Shown here: positions 36,721-47,999 of the stretch, piece after piece
Layout: the number at the start of each line of letters is the position of its first letter
Numbering within the stretch: position 1 is the first letter of the stretch
Assembly: GCA_902729315.2 (NCBI GenBank)
Contig: LR746281.1
Location: forward strand, 2,044,501 to 2,108,500
DNA length: 64,000 bases
DNA from: Spirodela intermedia
Lineage: Eukaryota; Streptophyta; Magnoliopsida; Alismatales; Araceae
Reading direction: 5' to 3'
Notes under the pieces: model-generated
Told to the model about the DNA's origin: nothing
What the model saw: only the letters and a program-made list of their open reading frames with translations
The model's database searches: none
Translations under genes and position numbers: made by a program

Positions 36721-36841
36721 GAAGGTTAAACAGGGAAGCTCAAGAACCCAGATAGATGAAAGAGGTACAGACGCGCAGCGGGACGACGGCGGCGAGTGGC
36801 CATGGACGCTGCTTCTGCTGGACGGCGGGTGGGGGGTTGCC

Positions 36842-39166
36842 CTAAATCGGCGACTGGTAGGTGACGACGACAGGGCTCCTGACGGAGTGCGCGGCGTCCT
36901 TCCATACCAGAGCTCCGAACTCCGGCGAGGACCGGCGGGCCCTTCTTGTGAACGTCACCGTGTACTGCAGCTTCTGGTACTTCCTCGTGAAGCGCAGGGT
37001 GGTGGGCTCGACGACGACGGTGGCTCCATTGAAGGAGGACACGACGGCGCGGTAGGTGGAGGCGGCGGCGCCGACGTTCGTCACCGTCCGGTGGAGCGTC
37101 AGCTTCGCCGCCGGCGGGTGCGCCGGCAGCACGGCCGAGATGGCCGGGTAGTTGAGGTCACCAGGAGAGGCCAGCGCCCGCCGGCAGGATTCTTTCGACG
37201 ACCTCGTGAAGACCCTCAGCTCCAGTGGCGTCAGCTTCTGCGAGCAGAGGAAGTTGACGTAGTCCTGCCGGCCTATGTCGTAGACGAGGCCCGGGTCGAG
37301 GGCTCTGGCAGGGTCGATATGGCCGGCGCCGTGGTCGTAGGCGGTGGAGGCTCTGCCTGTGGCGCCGGCGGCGGCGTCCCTCAGCGGGCGGCGGGTGTTG
37401 TCTTGGACGTAGGCGGTGGTCATCAGAGCGGACTTGATCGCCGCCGGACTCCAGTCCGGGTGGCTAGCCTTGAGCAGGGCGGCGACGCCGGCGACGTGGG
37501 GGCACGACATGGAAGTTCCGGAGAGTATGTTGAAGGCGACCCGCCGCCGGTCGGCGGCGAGGCTCGACGGGCCGGCGGCGCCGCTCCAGGCGGCGAGGAT
37601 GTTCACTCCGGGCGCCACCACGTCGGGTTTGAGGATCTCCAGGGTAAGCAGGTTGGGCCCCCGGGAGGAGAACGCCGCCACCACCGGCGATGGCCGGACA
37701 CCCACCCTCGTCCCGGAGAAGGCCATGGTCGCCTTGGGACGAGGGCTAGTCTTGAGGTACTGCTTGATGGCCTTCCCTGCGGCCTGCCCCACCGCGACAG
37801 CCGGCAGGAGGTGGCTGTCCGCCACCAGCTCCTCGCCGTTGGCGGCGGTGTTGGCGAGGATCATCCCCAGCCCACCGGCCTGCTTCACCACCTGCCCCTT
37901 CTGCACCCTCGGGGTGATGCCCCGGTCGCAGAGGACGATCTTCCCAACGGCGAGCTTGGTGTCCAGCGTGCCCTCCAGGCAGAGTGACGCAGGATCGGGG
38001 GAGCTGGCGTTGCCGCCGAAATAGACCAGCGGGTACTGCTTCTCCGGGGAGAGGTGGCGGACACCTTTGTAGAGAGAGGCGCCGGCGAGTTTCCGGCGAG
38101 TCCCGAGCACGACGGCGGCGGGGAAGTCCCTGTCCATGGTGCTGGCTCCCACCGTGGTTATCCATGGCGAGACGTTCGCCAGGGTGACAGGCTCCGGCCC
38201 GGAGTTGCCCGCCGAGCAGGAGACGAAGACGCCCTTCTCCATGGCGCCGAACGCCGCCACCGAGAGGCTGTCCTTGTAGTACGCCGATACGCCGCCGCCG
38301 AGGGAGATGGACAGCACGTCCACCCCGTCCGCCACCGCCCGGTCCACAGCGGAGAGTATGTCGGAGCTGAAGCAGCCGCCGGGCCAGCAGACCTTGTAGG
38401 CGGCGACCCTCGCCGCCGGTGCCATGCCCCGGGCGGTGCCCAACGCGTAGCCCTGCAGGCTGGCGTTGGCTACTGCCGACCCAGCGGCGGTGGCGGCGGT
38501 GTGCGTGCCGTGCCCGTCGTGGTCGCGCGGGGACAGGTCCCCGCCGTCGGGGCCGCCGGTGAAGGCCTCGTAGCCGCGGGAAAAGGCCCGCGCGCCGATG
38601 ATCTTCCTGTTGCAGCTCTTCGCGGGGAAGCCTCTGCCCGTCTCGCAGGCTCCCTTCCACCTCGCCGGCACCGGCCCCATGCCGGCGTCGCTGAAGCTCG
38701 CGCTCTCCGGCCATATCCCCGTGTCGAGCACGCCGACGATAACGTCGTAGCTGGCGACGGCGCTGGATCGGAACCCGACGAAGGCCTCCGACTGCAGCCC
38801 CAGGAACCCAGGGCTCCTTGTCGTGTGCAGTTGGTACACAGTCTCCGGGAAGACGGCCACCACGCCGGGGCGGCGCTCCAGCCGCAAGGCCTCGTCCTCG
38901 CTCAGCTTCGCCGCGAAGCCGTGGAAGGCGCTCTCATATGTGTAGATGATCCGCTCCGCGCCGCCCTCGAGGGACATCTCGGTGGCCTCTGCTGCCGCCG
39001 CCGACTGGACGGTTGCCGCAAACCACTCGAGGGCCGTCCCCGACGCCGGCATCTCCTCTCTGGACATCTGCACCACGTAGGTGGAGGGCTCGCACCAGGC
39101 CGCGGTGACAAGCCACGCCGCAAGGTTCACCACCAGCCATGCTCTCCTACCTCCCGACATGGGCAC
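36842..39166 (-). CDS. SBT1.3: Subtilisin-like serine protease, SBT1.3-like
   Basis: A single-exon gene of 774 residues, a usual length for plant subtilases. The N-terminus (about 1-25, ending TAAWCE) is a secretory signal peptide; the second Met (residue 3) is an alternative start. The inhibitor I9 prodomain spans about 28-115 (TYVVQMS to YQLHTTRSPGFLGL). The catalytic domain has Asp148 (VGVLDTGIWPES), His219 (DHDGHGTHTA), oxyanion Asn321 (CSAGNSGP) and Ser552 (SGTSMSCPHVAG), all present. A protease-associated insertion lies at about 360-490 between Asn321 and Ser552. A fibronectin-III-like domain fills the C-terminus (TVTNVGAAASTYRA onward). It resembles Arabidopsis SBT1.3 along its whole length. 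Expected role: processing of extracellular or cell-wall proteins after secretion. It is convergent with HDC1, about 1 kb apart. GC is extreme, and this creates long antisense ORFs that are not genes. Confidence 0.95.
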   Translation of the reverse strand: MPMSGGRRAWLVVNLAAWLVTAAWCEPSTYVVQMSREEMPASGTALEWFAATVQSAAAAEATEMSLEGGAERIIYTYESAFHGFAAKLSEDEALRLERRPGVVAVFPETVYQLHTTRSPGFLGLQSEAFVGFRSSAVASYDVIVGVLDTGIWPESASFSDAGMGPVPARWKGACETGRGFPAKSCNRKIIGARAFSRGYEAFTGGPDGGDLSPRDHDGHGTHTAATAAGSAVANASLQGYALGTARGMAPAARVAAYKVCWPGGCFSSDILSAVDRAVADGVDVLSISLGGGVSAYYKDSLSVAAFGAMEKGVFVSCSAGNSGPEPVTLANVSPWITTVGASTMDRDFPAAVVLGTRRKLAGASLYKGVRHLSPEKQYPLVYFGGNASSPDPASLCLEGTLDTKLAVGKIVLCDRGITPRVQKGQVVKQAGGLGMILANTAANGEELVADSHLLPAVAVGQAAGKAIKQYLKTSPRPKATMAFSGTRVGVRPSPVVAAFSSRGPNLLTLEILKPDVVAPGVNILAAWSGAAGPSSLAADRRRVAFNILSGTSMSCPHVAGVAALLKASHPDWSPAAIKSALMTTAYVQDNTRRPLRDAAAGATGRASTAYDHGAGHIDPARALDPGLVYDIGRQDYVNFLCSQKLTPLELRVFTRSSKESCRRALASPGDLNYPAISAVLPAHPPAAKLTLHRTVTNVGAAASTYRAVVSSFNGATVVVEPTTLRFTRKYQKLQYTVTFTRRARRSSPEFGALVWKDAAHSVRSPVVVTYQSPI

Positions 39167-39180
39167 GCAGAGCAGAAGGA

Positions 39181-39204
39181 CAAGAAGAAGAAGAAGAAGA
39201 AGAG
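39181..39204. repeat. AAG trinucleotide repeat in the subtilase leader
   Basis: About seven AAG units begin 14 bp upstream of the SBT1.3-like start codon. They read as CTT on the transcribed strand, so the leader next to the ATG is pyrimidine-rich. Confidence 0.85.
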
Positions 39205-39229
39205 GAAAGCGGGTGTTGCACAGTAGAGG

Positions 39230-40200
39230 CCAGGGCAGGTACTTAGCAGCAGGAAGGGGTGACGTCTGTCGGCCGGTGAGGAAAATAAAGACGGGCGGGT
39301 TATTACGCTGACCATTGTCTCGAGATTCGAGTTTTCTTACCTGCGCACCCTAGCCGTTACTCTCCGTCTTGGTAAAAAATACGCTAGTTAACCGCAACTT
39401 CCGTTTCAATATGAATGGCCCGAGATCAGAGCACGGTAAGCTGACCTCTACAGACCCAGATGTCTCAGAGGATCCACGACCACGTGGAGAGCCCATGCAC
39501 CGACATTATCGGGTCCCTCAAAGACCGAAGTCAGAGGGCGCTTGCCTACGCGTCAGCTTTTTTGAAGTACGCGTTTTATTATATATCAATATATCATTAT
39601 TCTTATTATTATTATTATTATTATCCTATTGATGCGCCCCGAGGATGTCCTCTCCGTTCCGTGCAGACACGTTCTCCTGTCTTCGTGACTCATGTTCATG
39701 CAATCAGCAGAAGTCTCATTAAAAAATCATTTAAGTAGATAAGGGCTTATACAGCGTAATTTATAAGATAATCAAACTTTTTCACTATAAATGAATAAAT
39801 TAAACGAAGACTCTATACACTTTGACCCATTTTTTTTCATCGAGCTAAATATTTTAAGTGAATAAAACATTGAATATTATTCAGGTTGAATTCACACTTT
39901 GATATTATCTTCTTTGAAAAAAAAGCATGTGATTGGAGAATCAATGTTGCTTCATTTCCTTATGATTTTCTTTCAAAAAGGTTTTTACATTGGTTAATAA
40001 GTGAAATCCTTTGGAAGTCTTGACTTGACCTAGATAAGAATTGTAGTTGACTTTAAGTCTCATCCCTTGAACATATTAATACCAAGGTTGTGAATTGATA
40101 TGCCCCATTGGCACCGATATAATAGTTTAATTTGAAATAAAGGATATTAGATAAATAATAATAAATATTCTATTGCCATATTATTTAATGTGGTCATAAC
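39230..40200. other. Intergenic DNA upstream of the subtilase
   Basis: The 39230-39700 part is mixed composition and probably contains the subtilase promoter; a TTA repeat lies at 39603-39625. The rest is AT-rich without coding signal. Confidence 0.45.
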
Positions 40201-40214
40201 TATATTGCTTGTAA

Positions 40215-40520
40215 CTCTATTTGAAGAGGTTGATGATGGGAGAGTCTTTAGCAAGCTCCTTGTGGGTGCACTACCATACCACTTCCTACACTTGGAATGC
40301 AGCTTTCTTTGAGGTGATGTTTGGGGAGAACCCATATTCCATAGTTCTTTATTTAGACAAGAAGATGGAGGTCTATCCCCAAGCAATGATCCTTCAAGAG
40401 ACATGGTCTCACCTCCCATGGGCCACTATGTCTAGAGTAGGACAAGTGGAGACAATGTTGGTGATAACCATTTTGTTGGAGGGAACACCACCATTACCTA
40501 AGAGTTGCATCTCGTAGAGT
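40215..40520 (+). pseudogene. Possible degenerate retrotransposon integrase fragment
   Basis: A 98-codon ORF includes YHTTSYTWNAAFFEVMFGENP. It resembles the Ty3/gypsy integrase core end, where the usual pattern is YNTxYHxxxxxTPFxxLYGxxPP. The Tyr/His/Phe/Gly/Pro spacing is kept while other residues differ. No other pol domain is visible beside it, so the assignment rests on one motif. Sequence to about 41420 shows nothing further that I recognise. Confidence 0.4.
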
Positions 40521-41479
40521 TGTCCTAAGACCTCCTTAGACTAACCTTAGACTAACCTAGTTATGATGAACTTTTGAGTGAGTGTGTTTTGATTCTCCAT
40601 GACTAAAAATAAAGGGATCGTCCTCTAGAACTTGATCTTAGTTGAGTATATGGGATCATTGCCTTCAATTCTCACCACTAAATGTACCCAACTAAGATCA
40701 AGTTCAAGAAGATGATACCTCAAGTGAGCGTTTTCTTAGATGTCTTCCTCGATAGGCTAGGTAGTATGTATGCAGCATACATGGAGATGATGATAATCTT
40801 TATGAAGAGATTACTACCAAAGTTGGGCTTGAAAACATGGGTATGATTGGCACAACCTATTAGGAGGTCTTGATATTACATTTGTTGTCAATGAAGATTG
40901 GAGAGGACCAAAGGGAAGTGTTGTTAGGTCAAAATATGCACAAAAACATCAACTTATACAAGGAGAAAGTTCCTAAAAATTTATATGGTTGTGATGGTTA
41001 TGTGGCCAAGACTATGTTAGATGGAAGTTATAAATTGATTTTGGATGTTATAAACATTTGATCAATCCTCTTCGATCTACAATGATGGTAGTGGAGGAGG
41101 AATGTAGCAAGAAAGAGAAAAAAATTAATCTCCAAAATTGATTTTATCATTTCTTAGTCATTGTATAAAGAGAGGTCAATTCAATATTCATTAAACTAAA
41201 TTCATATTATACTGAATCAAGTAATTGTAGTGAGTTCAAGTTGATTTCATACGAAAGATAATAATTACAGTGATAAGTTTTTTGGGTTTCCTCAGTGCAT
41301 CTAAATATATGTAAAAAAGATAAAAAAAATAAAGAAGGTTGAGAGTAGAAGAGATGTTCTGCGCTTGATTGGTTGTGGCTAAGATGAATGACTCTTTCTT
41401 TCTCATGCTGAGTTTGATGTTATTAAGTGAAGTACCAAGAAGGGGGTGAATTGATTTCTTACATAAGACTTTTATCCTT

Positions 41480-41825
41480 GTTTGAAGTCGTCACTATTCC
41501 TAACCATCTGCCTTGTCACCAAGCCCACCTTTCTTTTCTCTCACACTATCGCCATCGTTCCACCTCCTTGTTGTATGTCTTGTCACCGTTGTTCTGCCTC
41601 CTCACAATTCTCCCCATCACCATTGTTCTGTCTCCTCTCTATTCATCCCATCGCGCCATTCTGCCTCCTCGCCATCCACCTTGTTGCTGCCGTTCCACCT
41701 TGCCATCCATCATGTCACAAAACCCCTCCTCTCTTCTACTGTCACCACGAAAAACCCCCATTTTCTCTCTCTTGCTAACACCCTCTCATTTTTCCCCCTT
41801 ATGTATTCACACCTTGGCTCTCCTA
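41480..41825. repeat. CT-rich dispersed repeat, copy 1
   Basis: This is similar along its length to 58340-58680: 'ccacctttcttttctctca', 'ttccacctccttgttgt' and repeated 'ccatc..' words occur in the same order. Pro/Leu/Ser/His-rich ORFs cross it in all three frames. It ends shortly before the 5' LTR of the Athila-like element. It is probably part of another transposable element or its LTR. Confidence 0.6.
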
Positions 41826-41900
41826 CAATTACCTTAATTTGCACCCTCTATTTACACCTCCCACTTTTAGTTAGTTAATTATTTAATTAATTTGTGTACC

Positions 41901-43691
41901 TAATAAGTTTTTATTATCATGAGTTAATAATTAATAAATAATATAGTTTTAATGTTAACTCATTATAAATAGATTTATATTTATGTTAATTTGTGAAAAA
42001 TAGTTTTCAATTAGTTAATATAATTTTTTGGCTAATTATGTGATTTGTTTATGAATTTATATGAATTTTATAATCTTATTTTTAAGATAAGTAAAGAAAA
42101 AGAAAATAAAAAATAGAAAAAGAGGGGACTCAATCGATTGACTGAGCTTACAAGCAAGTTGGAGGCACAACAAAGGTAGAACCATGAGCAACGAGTTTGA
42201 GCAGCTATGGACTGATAGGGGTATGTGTGCGACCTCCCCTTCTATGTCATTGGCGGCCAGCTGACTATGAGGCAAAGAGTGGTCATACATGCGTGAGAAA
42301 AGGACTCATTGCTTCTAAAGTTGATATTATTATATATTTGTCTAAAACTTCAAGGTACAATAGATGTGGGACTAAACCTGTATTACACCTTCTTCGAGAT
42401 GATTTTATGATTTTAATACTAAAAATATCTCGTATTTATAGCCAAGAGATATCATAATGATCTCACTGTATAAGAGTATTTGAGAACTTATTCCTTCTTT
42501 CTCATGCAAGTGGGCGACCAGCACGGGTTCAAATCCTACCAGAGCCAAAAGATATATTTTTATTTGATTAAATCACGACTTTCCTATAGATCACCGATGA
42601 AGGATTAAGCTATTAAAATCATTTGATCATTGACAAAAATCTCGTCAACATGATTTGTAGAGCATTATTACTAAAATTACTAAATGATTCATAATAAAAG
42701 GATCGTGAATCTATTGAGTAAGTTATCTCTGATTGATCAACAAACAAGCCATCATTAGAAAGATGACGATTTACCGAGAGACGAGTTGCCACCTCTTAAG
42801 AGTATATTGGATGCAATGAAGGGCCTCCTCTTATTGCGTTAATTTGAGGATGAAGCTTTCTGACATTTGCCCTACCTTCATTTAGCTTTTCTCTATTAGG
42901 TGATAGTCGTTAGAGAATTGTAAAGTTATTATTTTTCTACTCTACCAGGTGACAGTTGTCGGAGACAATTCAACGACCCATTTTATTGATCTCTAGACTT
43001 CGTAAGAAGATCTAGAGATCGTCCATATTATCTTTTTCCAAGAAGAGTTTTCGAGGCCATAGACATTACACGACACTCCTCTCAAATGCTCAAGATTCTA
43101 GTACATCGCTGACGTATTGTTGCCGCATCATCAAAACTCTATTTTCCTACTTTCAACTTAATTTTTACTTGATTTAATGATAATTTGTATGATTAATTTT
43201 TTTTGATGTGACTTAGTCATTTATAATAAATTACGTAAATTTAAAATTTATAAACATATTATCCATTCAATTACAATTCTTCTAGCTTTTATAGATCTTA
43301 ATTTGATCAATTAAATTGTCTATAATTATTTATGTAAAAATCACCGAGCGAAACTCTGTTTTTGTCTGATTCACATTTGTCGAGCACTGATATCATCTTG
43401 ACGTCTACATTCTTATTTCTCTTTTTTGTGAATTTTAAAGTTTTTAATTTTAGTTTTTAGTTTAAAATTTATAAAAACTTATATTCTTTAAGGAAAAATT
43501 CTAAAATATTACTCAATATTATATTAACCTCCTTGTGATCAATTTATTTTTTTTACTATTTTTGGAACTTTTATTTAATTATAATTAATATATTTATTTA
43601 TAAATATATCTAAATATCTAAAAAATATGATTTTCTAGTTTTATAAATTTTAAATTCATGTTATTTACCATACAATGACTAAGTTACGCCA
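41901..43691 (+). repeat. 5' LTR (copy A) of the Athila-like element
   Basis: The copy is 1791 bp long. Its left end aligns with the TGATAAG start of copies B and D but now reads TAATAAG; its right end is ...TACGCCA. It is AT-richer than copies B and D, as expected from long-term loss of methylated cytosines. It contains a ~130-bp segment (about 42380-42510) shared with copy C and absent from B and D, and a B-box-like GGTTCAAATCC at 42526-42536. Confidence 0.85.
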
Positions 43692-43696
43692 AATTT

Positions 43697-43715
43697 TGGC
43701 ACCATTTGTCAGGGA
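43697..43715 (+). other. Primer binding site, tRNA-Asp type
   Basis: TGGCACCATTTGTCAGGGA begins five bases after the 5' LTR end. It matches the Athila/Tat-type tRNA-Asp site (TGGCGCC...GGGGA) apart from one extra T and several C-to-T or G-to-A changes. Confidence 0.75.
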
Positions 43716-43899
43716 CATATTACATAATATTTTATATTTTTCTATTTTCTTTTAGAGTACACAACAAAAATTAACTCTTATTTTTATTTTCTTCTTGCAG
43801 AAAAATTAAAAAAAGAGGAAAGAATGAACAGCAACAAGGCAAAGATTGGAGCATACTAAAGGAGGATAATAGTTATTAAACTTTTTCTTCAAAATTTAT

Positions 43900-45560
43900 T
43901 AATTTTTATATATTGTAGAATATCCTTGCATCTAACACTAGAAAATTCTTTCATTATTTCATTCAAAACTAAAAATCTAAAAGAAAAATTAATTTTGATG
44001 GATCTTGAAGGAAGTACAAGTCAAATTGAGAATAATCCTATGACTATGAAAAATCATTATATCCCTGATTTATTTCAAAGAGCATCCACTATTAGAGTCC
44101 CATTAGTAGCTATTGTTAAATTCGAAATAATTTTTTTTTTTTTCAGATACTACTTAATTTTCATGAATTATTTTTGAAGGAACTTTATTAGTATTTAGAA
44201 AAATTTCATATAGTTTGTGATTTAATTAATCTCCCTCACGTTACATAAGAAATTATTAAAATAAAATTATTTTATCTTACACTTAGGTACAAAGCTAGTT
44301 ATTGGCTATCCACAATAGATAGAGAATTAACTAACTAAAAAGACATAGAACATGTACTTCTTCAAAAAAATTATCCCTTAAAAAAACTTAAAATATGAGA
44401 AAATATATATATAGTTTTACTCAAAGGCCAAGAGAAACTTTACATGAGACATGAGAAAAATTCAAAGATTTACTTAGAAAGTGTTATCATCATGCTATAC
44501 GTAAGTGACAACTCAATAAAATTTTTATGATATATTATTAAAATAATATAAAAATATGATTGATTCTATATGTAGAGGATTGTTTTTGAAGTAAACCTTT
44601 GATGAGATTTACAACCTTTATGATAATTTAAGTGAAAATTCTAGAGATCAAGCCTCTTTTGAGTTATATGATATGGATAAGAAGAGAATAATTTATAAAA
44701 ATTACATCATCAAAATGATCCTAATTTAAGAAATAATGTCAATTAGATTAATTAAAGATTAGAAAAACTTGATTTAGTTATTGACAATATTAGAAAGCCT
44801 CTTAACCCTCAATTTAATTCAAATAGTACTCTATCTTATATATGATGAAAATAATTATTCTGAATTTTAATATTATAATTTAGATCAATCATTTCACCTT
44901 ATGTATGAATAAGTGCAAGTAGTCCACGATTTTAATAAAAATAAGGAGCTTTTTTCAATTCTTATAATCCTAATTAGAGGAATAATTTTTCGTGAAGAGA
45001 CCTAAATAATATTCAAAATCTAGAGGCACTTAGACCTAATTCAAACTCTGAATTTCATTTAAATAGGAAAATAATTTTTTTTTAAAAAACCCTCTCAAAC
45101 CCAAATTAGTGCTATAGAAATGATGCAAAAATGAGTCAAATAATACAACAAACTTTGAATCAAATGATGTTGCAACAGAAATTTTTTTTAGAAGCCCTTG
45201 AGAATAAGTGAGAAGAGGGACAACTACCTAGTTAACTCATAGAAAATTCAAGGAACTGCTCAACATTAGGATTTCAGTAAGAGAAGTCTAGTAGCATGAA
45301 TCTAGAAAAAAATTCATGAAATGAAAATGTTAAGATAGTAAATACATTAAGGAGTGAGATGATTTTACTTAATCCTTATCTCTAAACATTAGAAGAAAAA
45401 GAAAACGTAAACAACTCAAAACAAAATCAAATAAGAGTAGAAGAGGATTTTATAGACTCTACCAAAGAAATCCCAAATGAAAGGTCTAACCATTATATTT
45501 CTTAAAGCTCTAGAGCCTATATAAAGAAAGAAAAATGAATATAATGAAGAAATAAAGAAA
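43900..45560 (+). pseudogene. Degenerate gag-like region
   Basis: This region lies between the primer site and the protease. Short open stretches remain, such as 43926-44177, whose IPDLFQRASTIRVP is reminiscent of Athila gag N-termini. Many stops occur. The gag identity is inferred mainly from position. Confidence 0.5.
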
Positions 45561-45659
45561 ATTTTATAAGATGTGCAAATTAGTCTTCCTTTACTCACTA
45601 CCATTGAACATATTCTTAAATATGCCAGAGTTTTGAAAGAAATATGTATACCAAAAAAG

Positions 45660-46060
45660 ACACAAAGTAAAAAATTATCTATACATGTTAGTGCTTTATT
45701 ATTAAATCAATTACCATACAAATTGAGACTTACTAGTGCCTCTTTAATTTTATGTGATATTGGTGGATTTATTTTTCAGAATGTATTACTTGACACTAGT
45801 ACTAATATTAATTTATTACTTGTACCTCTTTGTGATAAATTTAATATTTCTGATCTTAAACTTTCCATTATTACTTTATAATTTGTTGATAGATCTATAA
45901 AATATCCTAAAGGTACTTAAAAAAATATGATAGTGATAGTTAAAGGGTGTAAATTTTCAACTGATTTTGTTGTATTAGAAATAGATTTTAATAGTCAGTT
46001 CTATGATGCACCAATATCTTAGAGAGATCATTTTTGCATATAGTAAAGATTAATATTGAT
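45660..46060 (+). pseudogene. Degenerate retroviral-type aspartic protease
   Basis: The frame from 45573 reads through SASLILCDIGGFIFQNVLLDTSTNINLL, then after a stop VDRSIKYPKGT and FSTDFVVLEIDF. This is the order found in Athila/Tat proteases, where the active site is usually DLGAS; here the Asp is kept but the following residues are changed. It is interrupted by stops at about 45880 and 45918. Confidence 0.7.
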
Positions 46061-46679
46061 TTTTATATAGGTATTGTGAAAAATTTATATAGAGATCAAT
46101 CAGTAGAAATTAATGTTTTTGAGGTATCAAATGATCTAAGAAATCTCAAGTATATGATTGTCATACTATAGATCTTTTAGACGATTTTGATGATCCATAT
46201 GTTATTGATGACTGTGTGATGGAAGAATTAGAGGAAATAGAGAGTATAAATTTGAGAGAAAGAAAAAGAAAGACATCCAAATTTAGAGTTGAAACCTCTC
46301 CCCTCTAGTTTTAAATATATATATTTTGGAAGAAAATAATTTATTTTCTATTATTATTAAAGTTGATTTGAGTGATGAACAGGAAGAAGAATTATTAGAG
46401 GTACTTTGAAAAAATAAGAAGATTATTAGCTGAAAAATAGATGATGTTAAGGGCATTGATATGAGTGTATGCATGTATAATATATATCTAGAGGAGGGAG
46501 CTAGAACTAGTAGGGAACCACAATGAAAATTAAATCCTAACATAATGGAAATTGTAATTTTTTTTTTTAAAGTGGCTGGATGGTGATATTATTTATCCTA
46601 TTTCAGATAGCAAATATGTTAGTGTTACACAAGTGATGTCAAAAAAATCAAGGATCACGATTATAAAAAATGAAAATGA

Positions 46680-47330
46680 GGATCAAATACAAACAAGATT
46701 AACTACTAGTTAGAGGGTTTGCATTGATTATAAAAAATTAAATTCAATTACTAGATAGAAAAGATTATTTTTTCTTATCATTTACTGATCAATTTTAGAA
46801 ACATTAGTTGAAAAAAACTTTTTTTGTTTTCTGAATAGATACTCTAGTTATAATCAAATTTATATAAATCCTTTAGATCAAGAAAAAATAACTTTCACTT
46901 GTCCATTTAGTACTTTTGCTTTTAAATGCGTCTTTTGGGTTGTGTAATGCTCCAACCACATTTCAAAGATGTATGCTACCTATTTTTTCTGATATGACTA
47001 AAAAATATATGAAAATTTTTATGGATATTTTTTTTTATTTTTGGTGAATCATTTGACTAATACTTAAATCATTTACAACATGTACTTAAGAAATGTATAA
47101 AGAAAAAATTGTTTTGAGTTGAGAGAAATCACATTTTATGATTAGAGAGGGAGTTGTGTTGGGTCATATTATGAGTGAAAGGAGTTTAGAGGTGGATAGA
47201 GAAAAAATAATATTAGATCTAAAATAATACCTCTAAATTTAGTAAAATAGATTATATATTTCTTGGGTCATATAGGTTATTATAGAAAATTTATTCAATT
47301 TTTTTATAAAATTTCTAAACCTCTCACTAT
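46680..47330 (+). pseudogene. Degenerate reverse transcriptase
   Basis: In shifting frames the sequence reads RVCIDYKKLNSIT, LVEKNFFCFLNRYSSYNQIYINPLDQEKITFTCPFSTFAF, and later LGHIGYYRKFI. These are standard Ty3/gypsy RT blocks. The catalytic FMDDF motif appears as FMDIF at about 47018-47032, so one of the two metal-binding Asp residues is lost. Several frameshifts and stops are present. Confidence 0.85.
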
Positions 47331-47339
47331 GCTATTATC

Positions 47340-47890
47340 TAAAGATGTGCTTTTAATTTTGATGAGAAATGTTTTGAGTCTTTTTCTGAAATAAAAAGAT
47401 TGTTTTCTAATGCACCTATTTTACAAGCTCTTAATTGATATTTTTCCTTTGAAATAATGTGTGATGCATCAAATTATGTAGTAGGAGCCATTCTAGGACA
47501 AAAAAAGAGTCAAAACCTATAATAATTTCATGTGTCAATAAAACTATATCCAATGCTCAATTAAATTATACCACGACTGAAAAAGAATTGTTATATGTAG
47601 TATTTTTATTAAAAAGGTTTAGATAACATATTTTGGGAGTTAAAATTATAATTTATATTAATCATTTAATATTAAAATATTTGTTAAACATGAAGGATGC
47701 AAAGCCACATTTATTAAGATGAATTTTATTGTTGTAGAAATTTGACTTAGAAATAAAAGATAAAAAAGGTTTCAAGAATGTTGTTGCTCACTATCTTTCG
47801 AGATTAAGTGATACAAGAATAAATGTAGCACTTTTACAAGATATATTTCTAGATGAACAATTGATGACAACTCAACATCAACCATCACCA
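47340..47890 (+). pseudogene. Remains of RNase H domain
   Basis: It follows RT directly. Fragments such as EIMCDASNYVVGAILGQ and YTTTEKELL (about 47450-47600, several frames) match the usual Ty3/gypsy RNase H wording. It is interrupted by frameshifts. Confidence 0.65.
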
Positions 47891-47999
47891 TAGTATGCAT
47901 AAATTTGTCAATTTTTTAATTTCTAAAAAAAATCTAAAATAATGAGATAAAAATAGAAAAAATCATTTCTTTTTTAAGATTAAAAATTATTTTTGACAT

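Noticed and set aside
36716-39226. Plus-strand ORFs of 423, 202 and 390 codons and a minus-strand 322-codon ORF in another frame
   Set aside because: They overlap the complete SBT1.3-like gene, whose catalytic triad and full length leave no doubt about the real frame; the others are GC-driven shadows.
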